Notes: generated by a model not told the origin, from the letters alone. 64,000 bases of DNA from an uncultured Lachnospiraceae bacterium (GCA_944381635.1 CALWLY010000006.1:1-64000); one strand, 5' to 3'. Counted from the stretch's first letter, positions 18,941-29,707 are shown. A program made the numbers and translations.

Positions 18941-19099
18941 AACAGTTCAGTCATCTGCCATCGGTGGCAGATTTATGCTTGCATAAAAATCCTGCCGACG
19001 ATGCTCAGATGATCTGAGCGCCAGTCTATGAGGAAAACAGCGGCATAGCCGCAGTAAGCACGTCAGTGCGGTTTTCCAAATGGCGCGGACTGAACTGTT
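18941..19099. repeat. 159-bp multi-hairpin palindromic element (MITE-like or structured RNA)
   Basis: Perfect 12-bp terminal inverted repeat AACAGTTCAGTC (18941-18952) / GACTGAACTGTT (19088-19099). Nested inside are ATCTGCC/GGCAGAT (18953-18972), TTTATGC/GCATAAA (18972-18987), GCTCAG/CTGAGC (19003-19019), GCGCCA/TGGCGC (19018-19023 with 19081-19086), GGAAAAC/GTTTTCC (19032-19038 with 19071-19077), GCGGC/GCCGC (19040-19052) and GCAC/GTGC (19058-19069). No reading frame is apparent. It fills most of the gap between 18800 and 19120; the remainder holds nothing recognisable. Confidence 0.7.
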
Positions 19100-19119
19100 G
19101 GCAAGAGACATATAGACAT

Positions 19120-19162
19120 AAAAATACCACCACGGCTGTTTAAAGCTATGATGGTATTTTTT
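19120..19162 (-). terminator. Intrinsic terminator of the FMN-reductase gene
   Basis: A 17-base stem (19121-19137 with 19144-19160) with three G-T wobbles and T runs on both sides; it lies about 65 bases after the stop at 19225. Confidence 0.75.
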
Positions 19163-19224
19163 CTATCATTTTACCTACACTAAACAATGCGGCAGCAGGA
19201 AGAAAAACTAAAAACTCCTGATTT

Positions 19225-19842
19225 TTATCGGATAAAATTTGTTCTGATAAACCCTTCTTTTTCGGGCAATCCATATTGCTCTTTCCCTAAAGCGATACTT
19301 TTCATAAGAAAAGCCATATTTCGAGCGAGTACCCGCATGGTCTGCAGTCCTTCCTCATCCTGAGCCGCCTCGCCCATCTCACGTCCGTGGACACCGTTCC
19401 AGTATTGACTGGAAGCTACCGGCATTCCGGAAATAGTGAAGTATTTATTCAGCTCGTCATAAGTAGCGGTAATGCCGCCCCGGCGAGCCACTGCCACGCT
19501 GGCTCCCACTTTCATGGTCTTGTCAAAAGAAGTGCTGTAAAACAGGCGGTCAAGGAAAGAAATCAAAGTACCGTTGGCAGAAGCATAATACACCGGACTC
19601 GCAATCACCAGACCATCTGCATCCTGAAATTTCGGAGCCACCTGATTAACCATGTCATCAAAGACACACTTTCCATTTTTCATGCAGGAAGCGCAGGCGA
19701 TACAACCTCGAATGGCCTGATTCCCAACCTGTACAGTTTCCACTTCGATGCCCTCTGCCTGGAAAATCTTCTCCATTTCCTTTAAAGAAATAGCGGTGTT
19801 GCCGTTTTTGCGCGGACTTCCGTTTATCATTAATACTTTCAA
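19225..19842 (-). CDS. NADPH-dependent FMN reductase / flavodoxin-like oxidoreductase
   Basis: 205 residues. The N-terminus MKVLMINGSPRKNGNTA is the FMN-phosphate loop of the iron-sulfur-flavoprotein and WrbA-like families, and GCIACASCMKNGKC is the cysteine-rich segment seen in many clostridial members. ASPVYYASANGTLISFLDR is the second flavin-contact loop. A TTG start is favoured: GGAG lies nine bases before it and the protein then begins exactly like relatives, while the ATG three codons upstream touches the Shine-Dalgarno sequence. Own promoter at 19925-19953 and own terminator, so monocistronic. Likely a quinone or metal-related flavin reductase; substrate unknown. Confidence 0.85.
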   Translation of the reverse strand: MKVLMINGSPRKNGNTAISLKEMEKIFQAEGIEVETVQVGNQAIRGCIACASCMKNGKCVFDDMVNQVAPKFQDADGLVIASPVYYASANGTLISFLDRLFYSTSFDKTMKVGASVAVARRGGITATYDELNKYFTISGMPVASSQYWNGVHGREMGEAAQDEEGLQTMRVLARNMAFLMKSIALGKEQYGLPEKEGFIRTNFIR

Positions 19843-19924
19843 AGTCAACATCTCCTTACTTCATTTTTTCACAGTCGCTTATTTCGCAGATCTGAGTCTC
19901 TTCTATTTTCTTTTGTAATTATAA

Positions 19925-19953
19925 ATCATATTTCTGTAAAAGTACACTGCCAA
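19925..19953 (-). promoter_or_regulatory. sigma-A promoter of the FMN-reductase gene
   Basis: Minus strand TTGGCA (19948-19953), 17 bases, TATGAT (19925-19930), about 80 bases before the coding start. Confidence 0.65.
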
Positions 19954-20002
19954 TTATGCAGGCTGCTTTGCGTTAAATGTTTTTACTTTTTATTGCGCCG
20001 AC

Positions 20003-20911
20003 TCATATTACCAGATTTACAAGTAATCCCACCGCGCAGGAAAATACCATGACGAAAGCCAGGTAAAGGAGAAAATTCTTCATTCCCAGTACGATTTTCA
20101 GAGCACCCAGATTGGTAATCTTGGTAGACGGTCCGGTTATCATAAAAGCGGCTGCACTTCCCACACTCATCCCATCCATGAGCCAGGCCTGTAAAAGAGG
20201 AATCGTTCCTCCGCCGCAGGCATACAAGGGTACACCTATGGTCGCCGCCATCAGAACTCCAAACGCTTCATTGCCGCCAAAAAATCTTGTCATCACATCC
20301 TGGGGTACATAACGCTGGAACAGGGCGGAAAGCAAAATGCCCAACAGAAAATACGGTCCCGTGGTTTTTATGTTTCTTCCTATATTTTTTATAAGCCTTA
20401 ACAGCGGGTTGGGATCTGTATCGCGGCTTTTAGGTTCCTCAAAGCCGTCAAAGCGGAAAAATGGTTTGCCTCTATTGAACAAACGAATCAAAATACCTGC
20501 CGTAATTCCGCAAAAAAAGCAGGAAACAATCCGGATTGTCAAAGCAGTGCCTCCCAGCGCAGTGCTGTAAATAATCAGCTGGGGATTTAAGAGTATGGAA
20601 CACATCATAAACGAAGCCAGCCACTCATCCCGCATTCCGCTTTTGGAAAAGGAAGCCGCCAACGGGATTGTGCCATACATACACAAAGGCGATGCAATGC
20701 CAAGAAGACTTGCCGGTATAATTCCCAACATTCCCATACGGCTCTGGCTCATAGAGCGAAAAGCTGTGTGAATTTTTTCTTTCAGAAATACGGATACGCA
20801 AGATCCAAGGACAATTCCCAGCACCCAGTATCCGTATATCTGCCGGATCTGCAGAAGCCAGAATGCCGATATCGTGCATATCCGGCTCCGCAGGATTTCC
20901 GTCACAGTCAC
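20003..20911 (-). CDS. ArsP/DUF318-type permease, apparently N-terminally truncated
   Basis: 302-codon frame for a polytopic membrane protein of the UPF0718/ArsP permease family. Two homologous halves each begin with a helix and a conserved Gly/Pro/Cys motif: GIASPLCMYGTIPLAASF and GVPLYACGGGTIPLLQAWL. Family members are thought to move ions or organo-arsenicals. The protein-like sequence starts about LQIRQIYGYWVLGIVLGS; the codons before it are the out-of-frame DUF362 gene. The only start is a GTG (20909-20911) inside that gene with no ribosome binding site. The gene therefore seems to have lost its natural start through a deletion and is probably poorly or not expressed. Confidence 0.7.
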   Translation of the reverse strand: MTVTEILRSRICTISAFWLLQIRQIYGYWVLGIVLGSCVSVFLKEKIHTAFRSMSQSRMGMLGIIPASLLGIASPLCMYGTIPLAASFSKSGMRDEWLASFMMCSILLNPQLIIYSTALGGTALTIRIVSCFFCGITAGILIRLFNRGKPFFRFDGFEEPKSRDTDPNPLLRLIKNIGRNIKTTGPYFLLGILLSALFQRYVPQDVMTRFFGGNEAFGVLMAATIGVPLYACGGGTIPLLQAWLMDGMSVGSAAAFMITGPSTKITNLGALKIVLGMKNFLLYLAFVMVFSCAVGLLVNLVI

Positions 20912-21788
20912 AGTCCACAGAAAGATGATTCATTACACTCACATATAATATATTCCCATCCAGAGCATCCACCACGGATTTTCCTGCCTCCGCCATACTC
21001 TCCGTAAAAGGATCCTGTTCGCCTCCCCATGGACTGGTGTGGCTTTCACCTGCCGTATGGATCAGACACTTTCCTTCCTGGGAAGCCATACCGATAGAGA
21101 TGTTTTTGATGGCACCGCCAAATCCTGCCATCGCATGCCCTTTAAAATGAGACAATACCAGATAACCGTCATATTCCGGGAAATGAGCTCCCACAAGATT
21201 CTCTGTCAGCTGGGTTCCTCCCTCTACAGGAAGGCTCACGGAACCATTCTCGTCCATAACAACAAAATCAGCAATTTCTGTAAAACCGTGATCTTCTGCC
21301 ACCTGATAATGCATAGCTGTACCGGAACGCTGTCCTCCATAAGCTGTATTGTTCTCTACAATGGTGCCGTTTACCTGGTGTACCAGATCTGCGATCAGAT
21401 TCGGATCCAGGTAATTGCTGGCAGGCGGTTCTCCTGTGGAAAGTTTTACCGCAATATTTTCTCCGGTAAGCTGCTGTCCAAGGGCATTGTAAATCTCCGT
21501 CATAGCCTCCGAACTGATATCCGACGTATAAAATACCTCCGCATCCGCTTCGGCATCCTGATGCTCAAGACTGGAAAGAGCGATAACTTCTCCTCCGTTT
21601 GTCATAATGCTTTCTCCCGGTACTGCTTCCAAATTCTGAGATTCCCCGCTTTCCTGGGCAGATTGTGCATCACCGCCTGCCGATTCCGCAGAAGATGTTT
21701 CATTCAAAGAACCCGTATTGCATCCTGTCAAAGCAGAAATTGTAAGAGCTCCCACTAACCCTAAGGCAACTATTTTTCGACGTTTCAT
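20625..21788 (-). pseudogene. DUF362-domain lipoprotein gene, 3' end lost by fusion to the permease gene
   Basis: 387-codon frame. It starts normally with GGAGGAGAAAGGATAAGG, ATG, and a lipoprotein signal (KRRKIVALGLVGALTISALT, then GC), followed by a DUF362 domain (VVMDENGSVSLPVEGG; YLVLSHFKGHAMAGFGGAIKN; MNHLSVDCDCDGNPAEPD). Relatives continue after DIGILAS.DP with a long C-terminal part; here the frame runs from about 20850 into the permease gene out of frame, giving a meaningless tail (RISERKNSHSFSLYEPEPYG). DUF362 proteins are thought to handle metals or Fe-S clusters. The C-terminal part is missing, so activity is doubtful. Confidence 0.75.
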
Positions 21789-21938
21789 ATCCTTATCCTT
21801 TCTCCTCCCGGCTTGAATATGATCTGCATTCCATACACATATACAGGCTTTTGGGTCTGTTTCTTTCCTAAAAACCTGCTGTGCATGCTACACTGATTTA
21901 TTTCGTCTGCTCCTGTTTTCTATACAAATTCTGCTTTT

Positions 21939-21968
21939 ATTTTAATTGTTTAATTTGAAAAAGTACAA
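21939..21968 (-). promoter_or_regulatory. sigma-A promoter of the DUF362 gene
   Basis: Minus strand TTGTAC (21963-21968), 18 bases, TAAAAT (21939-21944). The rest of the gap to scrB shows nothing else. Confidence 0.5.
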
Positions 21969-22031
21969 TACCTAATAAGCAATATGCTATGACTAAAACG
22001 CATACATGACCTGCCCGGACTTTTCTAAAAT

Positions 22032-23471
22032 TCAATCCTCCTTTTGAGGGTATTCCACCACAAATCCGTCCATATCCCATAATTTCGCTTCGGAAGCTTC
22101 TCCCGAAAACCTTACGGTTCTCTTTTCACCCTCCGGATAAAAGCGGGTGGTCATCACTTTTTCTCCGTGATTAAAGTAAATCTCCACCAGCGAAGTGTCC
22201 GCAACAACGCGAAGTTCATTCAGCCGGTCAAGCTCTGCCATTCTGATCTTCCGTCCCGCTCCCGCTTCTTTGGACAGCGAAAGACTGACTGTTTTATCTT
22301 TCCATTCTACGCTAAGTCCTTCCAGGATTTCCACAGAAAAAGCTTCACCGCAAATTCCTGTCAGTTCCAGATCAAAACAGCTATGCGTTTCTTTCTCTTC
22401 GCCGGCTGTCAGAGTCTGCTGTTCTTTCCGCAGCTTCTGAATTTCTCCAACCGGATACTGATAAAGGCGTCCTTCTTTTTCCGTGATTTCACGGGGAAGG
22501 GTCAAGGCATGCTGCCAGCCCCTTTCAACCGTCGGATTGGTGTATTCTTCTTCCGCATCCGGCATTCCCACCCATCCATAAAGGATTCTGCGTCCGTTTT
22601 CATCCAGGAATGTCTGAGGTGCGTAAAAGTCAAAACCATAATCCCACTCTTCGAAATCTTCCAGCCTGCATTCTCCTCTGTAGTCTCCTCTTATTCGGAA
22701 ATAACCGGACTGATAAACATTCTGGTAACGTTTTTCCTCTCTTTTCAGTCCCTGAGGCGATACGGAGAGAAAATAATTTTTCCCTGCCTGAAACAGATCC
22801 GGACATTCCCACATATATCCAAAGGCTCCGCTCTGAAACTCTTTTTTAAATTCCCAGGCTTTTCCGTCCTCGGAAGCAAACAAAAGCACAATTCCCTGAT
22901 CGTTGTTTTTTCTTGCCCCCTGCACCATATAGTAAATGCCGTCTTCTTTCCATACTTTGGGATCCCGCACGTGCTGGGTCAGCCCTTCCGGATAATCTTC
23001 GTTTGTCATCAGAAGCTGCTTTTCTCCAAAATATTTGCCGCCCTCACATTCAAGCAGGACTGTGTTGGCTCCTCGCCCCTTGTGAATATAGTCAAAATCC
23101 CCTTTTTCCTTCACATTTCCCGTGTAATAAAGCAGGATTTTCTCATCTTCCACCCAGGCGCTTCCCGAATAAACGCCATCCGCGTCAAATTTCTGATCGG
23201 TCACAAGAGGGGCGCCAAGATACGTATAATTTTTCAAATCTTTGCTTACATAATGCCCCCAAAACTTATCTCCGCCCTTGACATGGAAAGGAGAATACTG
23301 GAAGAAAATGTGATAGACGCCGCCGCACTGGCAAAGGCCGTTGGGATCGTTGAGCCAGCCAACCGGAGGCATCAGATGAAACCGGAGACGCCAGGGATCC
23401 TCTGCGACAGATTTCATATGTTCTTTTTCATAGTCCCTTATCTTTTTCTGAAGAAACTCTTTTTGTGACAT
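22032..23471 (-). CDS. scrB: Sucrose-6-phosphate hydrolase (GH32)
   Basis: 479-residue cytoplasmic invertase that splits sucrose-6-phosphate, delivered by the neighbouring PTS, into glucose-6-phosphate and fructose. The GH32 five-blade propeller has the nucleophile in VGWLNDPNGLCQ (about residue 42), the transition-state Asp in HVRDPKVWKED, and the acid/base Glu in MWECPDLFQ. A C-terminal beta-sandwich follows (SLVEIYFNHGEKVMTTRFYP). There is no signal peptide, in keeping with a phosphorylated substrate. AGGAGG before the ATG is good. It is 25 bases downstream of the PTS gene, the second gene of the scr operon. Confidence 0.94.
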   Translation of the reverse strand: MSQKEFLQKKIRDYEKEHMKSVAEDPWRLRFHLMPPVGWLNDPNGLCQCGGVYHIFFQYSPFHVKGGDKFWGHYVSKDLKNYTYLGAPLVTDQKFDADGVYSGSAWVEDEKILLYYTGNVKEKGDFDYIHKGRGANTVLLECEGGKYFGEKQLLMTNEDYPEGLTQHVRDPKVWKEDGIYYMVQGARKNNDQGIVLLFASEDGKAWEFKKEFQSGAFGYMWECPDLFQAGKNYFLSVSPQGLKREEKRYQNVYQSGYFRIRGDYRGECRLEDFEEWDYGFDFYAPQTFLDENGRRILYGWVGMPDAEEEYTNPTVERGWQHALTLPREITEKEGRLYQYPVGEIQKLRKEQQTLTAGEEKETHSCFDLELTGICGEAFSVEILEGLSVEWKDKTVSLSLSKEAGAGRKIRMAELDRLNELRVVADTSLVEIYFNHGEKVMTTRFYPEGEKRTVRFSGEASEAKLWDMDGFVVEYPQKED

Positions 23472-23496
23472 GGCTTCCTCCTTTTCCCTCAGCCTT

Positions 23497-25497
<2,001 letters not shown>

Positions 25498-25568
25498 TTA
25501 TTTCCATAAACATAACTGTATTTGCTCTATCTATCATGTGAATCTCTGCAAATATAATTTATTTTTAT

Positions 25569-25582
25569 GTGGTATCGTTCTC
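25569..25582 (-). promoter_or_regulatory. Putative ScrR operator 2
   Basis: Minus strand GAGAACGATACCAC, 7-20 bases downstream of the predicted transcription start, a good position for a LacI-type repressor to block elongation or open-complex formation. Confidence 0.55.
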
Positions 25583-25595
25583 ACTTGTTGATATC

Positions 25596-25625
25596 ATTAT
25601 ACTGACATTTCCGTGTCTCTGTAAA
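25596..25625 (-). promoter_or_regulatory. sigma-A promoter of the scr operon
   Basis: Minus strand TTTACA (25620-25625), 18 bases, TATAAT (25596-25601). The 340-base gap between scrR and the PTS gene holds this promoter, the two operators and otherwise nothing visible. Confidence 0.75.
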
Positions 25626-25801
25626 GTCGGAAAAACAAACAAAATCCGGCTTCTTTTTCTGTATAAAATCACAAACAAAAAAGGGCCGATAAATCGGAAA
25701 ACAATGTTTTTCCTGCCACACTCTGTTTAAAGGCAGCTGCCATTTACAAAATGTGGTACTTAAAACATCTTCTTCCGTTTTATCAGCACCCTTTTATTCC
25801 T

Positions 25802-26779
25802 TCACACAGACTCTCTTTTTACAAGAGAAAATCCCATTTTCAGTTCTCTGCGGATATCTTCCTTTCCCCGAAGCATTTCCATCAGGATTCTGGCCGCTTC
25901 CATACCGCTGGTTTTATAATGAAAATGGACGGAGGTGAGTTTGGGAACGGTAAGCCTTCCCACTGCCGAATCGCCAATCCCGGCAATCCGTATCTCTTCC
26001 GGCATTTTCTTACCAATTTCCTGCAGATACTCCATAGCGCCAAATGCGATATTGTCTGTAGCGCAAAAGACGCCGTCTATTTTCCGATCTTTTTCGTAAA
26101 GTTTTTTCATGCCCTCATAACCGGCTTCCATGGAAAAGGCCACTTCTTCCATGAGATTTTCATCCGGCTCCCGCTTCATGTCACGAAAGGCCTGGAGATA
26201 ACCTTCTTTTCTGCTAAGACCCGCCGCTTCATCCTTTGTAGTAACTCCCAGATAGGCGGTATGACTGCTTTTTTTCAAAAGCATGCCGCAAAGCTGTCTG
26301 GCCGCTCCGAAATCGTCCTGATACACACAGGAATAACCCGCCAGACGCTGTGCCAGTATCACTACAGGAACCTTCAGAGCCGCCAGACGTTTCCTGTGCT
26401 CGCTGGTAAATACCGTAGCGATCAAAATCACACCGTCCACATAGTTTTCTGCAAAAATATTCAGGTAGTGAAGCTCTTCCTTCTCATCATTTCCGGTATT
26501 GGCCAGAAGAAGATGGTATCCCTCTTTCATCAGCACTTCACTGATTCCGGCAGTCATGCGGCTGACCGCTTCCGAATGAATCTTCGGCAGAATCACTCCG
26601 ATCAGTTTCGTCTTTTTCGTTCGAAGAGTCTGTGCCTGACTGGAAGGCGTGTAACCGGTCTCTTCTATCACTTTACGGATCCGTTCCTTTTTTTCCTCGC
26701 TGACGTAACCGTTATTCAGATAGCGGGAAACCGTCGCCCTGGAGACCTCCGCAAGCCTTGCTATCTCGTTGATTGTCAT
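25802..26779 (-). CDS. scrR: LacI-family transcriptional regulator (sucrose repressor)
   Basis: 325 residues. N-terminal helix-turn-helix MTINEIARLAEVSRATVSRY with the hinge helix (SSQAQTLRTKKTKLIGVILP), then a periplasmic-binding-protein-like effector domain to the C-terminus (DGVFCATDNIAFGAMEYLQE). Start at 26779 gives the standard LacI-family N-terminus; 13 extra in-frame codons overlap the dipeptidase gene. It lies directly upstream of the PTS-scrB operon on the same strand, so it is most likely the sucrose-responsive repressor acting at the two operators. It is 17 bases after the dipeptidase stop and may be read through from it. Confidence 0.88.
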   Translation of the reverse strand: MTINEIARLAEVSRATVSRYLNNGYVSEEKKERIRKVIEETGYTPSSQAQTLRTKKTKLIGVILPKIHSEAVSRMTAGISEVLMKEGYHLLLANTGNDEKEELHYLNIFAENYVDGVILIATVFTSEHRKRLAALKVPVVILAQRLAGYSCVYQDDFGAARQLCGMLLKKSSHTAYLGVTTKDEAAGLSRKEGYLQAFRDMKREPDENLMEEVAFSMEAGYEGMKKLYEKDRKIDGVFCATDNIAFGAMEYLQEIGKKMPEEIRIAGIGDSAVGRLTVPKLTSVHFHYKTSGMEAARILMEMLRGKEDIRRELKMGFSLVKRESV

Positions 26780-26796
26780 GTTCCGAATACACCCCT

Positions 26797-27810
26797 TTAT
26801 ATTGCCGTGTTTTTCCATGCCTCCCTGTACAGACGAAGCACATTTTCTCCGGCAATCTTATCTACCGTATCATAGTTCAGCCCCGAATCATGCAGTGCCT
26901 CCAGCAGCAGCGGCATTGCCTCAGCCCCCGGAAGTTCCTTGTGTCCGGGAATTCCGTCAAAATCGGAGCCAAGTCCCAGACATTCCACGCCGCCCACGCC
27001 TATGATATGGTTTGCATGACGGACTACATCTGCTATAGTTCCGGGATTTTCCACTCCCGGCTGCTCTTCTTTCAAAAAATCCGCGCAGAAGTTCAGTCCC
27101 ATAACACCGCCTTTTTCTGCCAGCGCACGTATCATTTCATCTGTCATGTTTCTCACATGACGGCAGCACGCTCTTGCGTTGGAATGTGAAGCCACAAAAG
27201 GTCCCTTTACCGTTTTGCACACGTCCCAGAATCCCGCATCAGAAAGATGCGATACGTCCACGATCATTCCCAGGTGCTGCATTTCCTCCACAAAAGCAAA
27301 GCCGGTTTCCGTGAGACCTTTCTCTGTCTCCGGCACGGTGAAATCTGCTTTTTCTCCATCTTCCGGCATTTTTACGTTGGGAAAGCACAAGCCATTGGGA
27401 TAATTCCAGCTAAGTGTCATCATTCTGACTCCTCGCCTGTAAAGTTCCCGGAGATTTTCAAGACTGCCCTTGCACACGCCGCCTTCCTCCACAGTCAGAA
27501 CTGCCGAAAGCTTGCCTGCTTCTCTATTCTTTCCAATATCCTCATAGCAGAAAACCCTGCCTATCTCATCTTTATTTTTTTCTATTTCCCTGTCGAAAAG
27601 ATCCGCCATAGAAAGAACATCTTTCCACGGATCTTCGCTCTGCTTCAAACTTAAAAACAGTGCAAAATTCTGAAGCAGATAGTTTCCCTGCTTCATCCTC
27701 CTAAGACTTACATGACCCGTATTTTCCAGAAGTTCTTCTGCATCTTTTCTCTCTTTCTCTATCTCCCACAACCGGGCAATGGTGTCGCAATGCATATCTG
27801 CTATTTTCAT
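26797..27810 (-). CDS. Membrane dipeptidase (peptidase family M19)
   Basis: 337-residue zinc dipeptidase. Metal-binding motifs: HCDT near the N-terminus, the bridging Glu in LTVEEGGVCKG, the histidines in VDVSHLSDAGFWDV and ASHSNARACC, and the Asp in LGLGSDFDGIPG. There is no signal peptide, so it is a cytoplasmic M19 enzyme as in most Firmicutes. Substrates are dipeptides, perhaps including D-amino-acid-containing ones. GGAGGAGC before the ATG sets the start; 13 codons further upstream lack one. It precedes scrR by 17 bases, but no functional tie to sucrose is evident. Confidence 0.9.
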   Translation of the reverse strand: MKIADMHCDTIARLWEIEKERKDAEELLENTGHVSLRRMKQGNYLLQNFALFLSLKQSEDPWKDVLSMADLFDREIEKNKDEIGRVFCYEDIGKNREAGKLSAVLTVEEGGVCKGSLENLRELYRRGVRMMTLSWNYPNGLCFPNVKMPEDGEKADFTVPETEKGLTETGFAFVEEMQHLGMIVDVSHLSDAGFWDVCKTVKGPFVASHSNARACCRHVRNMTDEMIRALAEKGGVMGLNFCADFLKEEQPGVENPGTIADVVRHANHIIGVGGVECLGLGSDFDGIPGHKELPGAEAMPLLLEALHDSGLNYDTVDKIAGENVLRLYREAWKNTAI

Positions 27811-27926
27811 TTCTGCTCCTCCTGAATAAAAGTTCCGGTTATATACCAAAGAATCCTGCCCGGCAGGATTCTCTGCCTGCAGCGGGTCGCTTTGCGACCT
27901 TTTCCGTCCCGCCGCAGTGCGATTCC

Positions 27927-27970
27927 TTTTTAATTTGACAGGAAATGGAGATTTCCTGTCAAATTAAAAA
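27927..27970. repeat. Perfect 20-bp hairpin with 4-base loop
   Basis: Arms 27927-27946 and 27951-27970 (core TTTGACAGGAAAT) around GGAG. It lies right after the yajC terminator and is followed by GGTCGC/GCGACC and AATCCTG/CAGGATT hairpins out to 27851. No coding potential; it resembles the hairpin-plus-GC-rich-tail elements elsewhere in this window. Confidence 0.55.
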
Positions 27971-28011
27971 GGCTGCTGCAAAAACAGATTTTTTCTATCC
28001 CTGCAGCAGCC
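27966..28011 (-). terminator. Intrinsic terminator of yajC
   Basis: GGCTGCTGCA (27971-27980) pairs with TGCAGCAGCC (28002-28011); on the minus strand the stem is followed by TTTTT. It lies 14 bases after the yajC stop. Confidence 0.85.
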
Positions 28012-28024
28012 TCCTGCTTTTCTC

Positions 28025-28354
28025 TTATTTTGTTTCTGCAGTTCCCGCTTTTTCCACCTGAGCGATTGCAGATTTCTGCATCGGAATACGGCAGTTTTTG
28101 TTGTTACCGAACTCTACAATTACCGTGTCCTCTGTGATATCAATGACAATACCGTAAAAACCGCTGTTTGTCAGAATGCAGTCACCGATTTCCAGCTGGG
28201 AAAGCATGGCATTCATCTTTTTCTGTTCTTTTTTCTGCGGACGTACCAGCACAAAATAGAAGAATGCACCGAAAATAACTACATACATAAGAATAATCGG
28301 GAGCATGCTTCCTGCGCTTGCTGTTTCTGCTGAAGCTGTCATTAAAATACTCAT
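28025..28354 (-). CDS. yajC: Preprotein translocase subunit YajC
   Basis: 109-residue membrane protein that associates with SecDF in protein export. One N-terminal transmembrane helix (PIILMYVVIFGAFFYFVLV, about 18-36) is followed directly by the family motif RPQKKEQKKMNAMLSQLEIGD and a small beta domain (TNSGFYGIVIDI). AGGAGGAATTATTT precedes the ATG. Located after tgt, the common Firmicutes order tgt-yajC, with its own promoter at 28482-28510 and a strong terminator. No secDF gene follows in the window. Confidence 0.94.
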   Translation of the reverse strand: MSILMTASAETASAGSMLPIILMYVVIFGAFFYFVLVRPQKKEQKKMNAMLSQLEIGDCILTNSGFYGIVIDITEDTVIVEFGNNKNCRIPMQKSAIAQVEKAGTAETK

Positions 28355-28481
28355 AAATAATTCCTCCTAAATATAAATCCATTTCTTTTATCATTCTGTA
28401 TTCGCGCTCAGAAGCCCGGAACTGTTCTCAAATCATGGATCCGGCATCTTTCACGTAAAGAAAATGGATTCCCTACAGCAC

Positions 28482-28510
28482 ATCATACTAAAAATTTATA
28501 GTTTGGGCAA
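28482..28510 (-). promoter_or_regulatory. sigma-A promoter of yajC
   Basis: Minus strand TTGCCC (28505-28510), 17 bases, TATGAT (28482-28487), about 130 bases before the yajC ATG. Confidence 0.6.
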
Positions 28511-28573
28511 GTCTTTTCCCTTTTGTTTCCTTAAATTTTATGTTTTCTTTATGCTTTGGCGAAACCGGACGGC

Positions 28574-29707
28574 CTATTTTGCACCCTGTGACATTCCCTC
28601 AAGTTTTCTCTTTTTGTAGGACGCAAACTCGCCTTTATCCAGCGCATCCCTGATTTCTTCCATCATGGTATTGTAGAAATACAGGTTGTGAAGTACGCAC
28701 AGTCTCATGCCAAGCATTTCCTTTGCTTTCAGCAGGTGACGGATGTAGGCTCTGGAATAGCGGCGGCAGGCAGGACACTGACAACCTTCTTCAATAGGTC
28801 TTTCATCCAGTTCGTACTTCGCATTGAACAGGTTGATTTTCCCATGGTTCGTATAAAGATGTCCGTGACGTCCGTTTCTTGTAGGATAAACGCAGTCAAA
28901 AAAGTCCACACCTCTTTCTACGGCTTCCAGAATATTCGCAGGCGTTCCCACTCCCATCAGATAGGTCGGCTTATTTAACGGCAGATAAGGAACTGTTTCT
29001 TCAATAATATGATACATCTCCTCATGTGTTTCTCCTACCGCAAGGCCTCCCAAAGCGTAACCGTCCAGATCAAACTCACTGATTCTTTTTGCATGTTCGA
29101 TACGGATATCCGGGAAAATGGCTCCCTGGTTGATGCCGAACAGCATCTGATTTTTGTTGATGGTATCTTCCAGACCATTCAGTCTTGCCATTTCTTTTTT
29201 GCAGCGTTCCAGCCAACGTGTGGTTCTGGCTACAGACTGTTCCACATAGGACCTCTCCGCCTTTGCAGGCGCGCATTCGTCAAAAGCCATGGCGATAGTG
29301 GAAGCCAGATTAGACTGAATCCGCATACTTTCTTCCGGTCCCATGAAAATCTTATGACCGTCGATATGGGAATTGAAGTAAACGCCCTCTTCTTTTATTT
29401 TACGAAGCTTTGCCAGAGAAAAAACCTGGAATCCGCCGGAATCTGTCAAAATCGGTTTGTTCCATGACATAAATTTATGAAGTCCGCCCAGTTTTTTTAC
29501 AATCTCATCTCCGGGACGCACATGCAGATGATAGGTGTTGGAAAGCTCTACCTGCGTCTTAATCTGTTCCAAATCTTCCGTGGAGACAGCTCCTTTGATA
29601 GCTGCCACGGTTCCTACATTCATAAATACGGGGGTCTGAATTGTCCCGTGAACGGTCACAAATTCTCCCCGCTTTGCTCTTCCTTCCTGTTTCAGCAAAC
29701 GGTACAT
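28574..29707 (-). CDS. tgt: tRNA-guanine transglycosylase
   Basis: 377-residue enzyme that exchanges guanine-34 for preQ1 (queuine precursor) in GUN-anticodon tRNAs. Active-site Asp in LTDSGGFQVFSL and nucleophile Asp in FFDCVYPTRNGRHG; zinc ligands in GCQCPACRRYSRAYIRHL with a His in CVLHNLYFYN. The second of two ATGs two codons apart was chosen because AGGAGG lies six bases before it and directly abuts the first. Promoter at 29797-29826, divergent from aroC. Length is normal. Confidence 0.96.
   Translation of the reverse strand: MYRLLKQEGRAKRGEFVTVHGTIQTPVFMNVGTVAAIKGAVSTEDLEQIKTQVELSNTYHLHVRPGDEIVKKLGGLHKFMSWNKPILTDSGGFQVFSLAKLRKIKEEGVYFNSHIDGHKIFMGPEESMRIQSNLASTIAMAFDECAPAKAERSYVEQSVARTTRWLERCKKEMARLNGLEDTINKNQMLFGINQGAIFPDIRIEHAKRISEFDLDGYALGGLAVGETHEEMYHIIEETVPYLPLNKPTYLMGVGTPANILEAVERGVDFFDCVYPTRNGRHGHLYTNHGKINLFNAKYELDERPIEEGCQCPACRRYSRAYIRHLLKAKEMLGMRLCVLHNLYFYNTMMEEIRDALDKGEFASYKKRKLEGMSQGAK

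Noticed and set aside
22167..23468. 433-codon open frame on the plus strand, fully antisense to scrB
   Set aside because: No ribosome binding site, composition is that of the complement of a real gene, and scrB is unquestionable.
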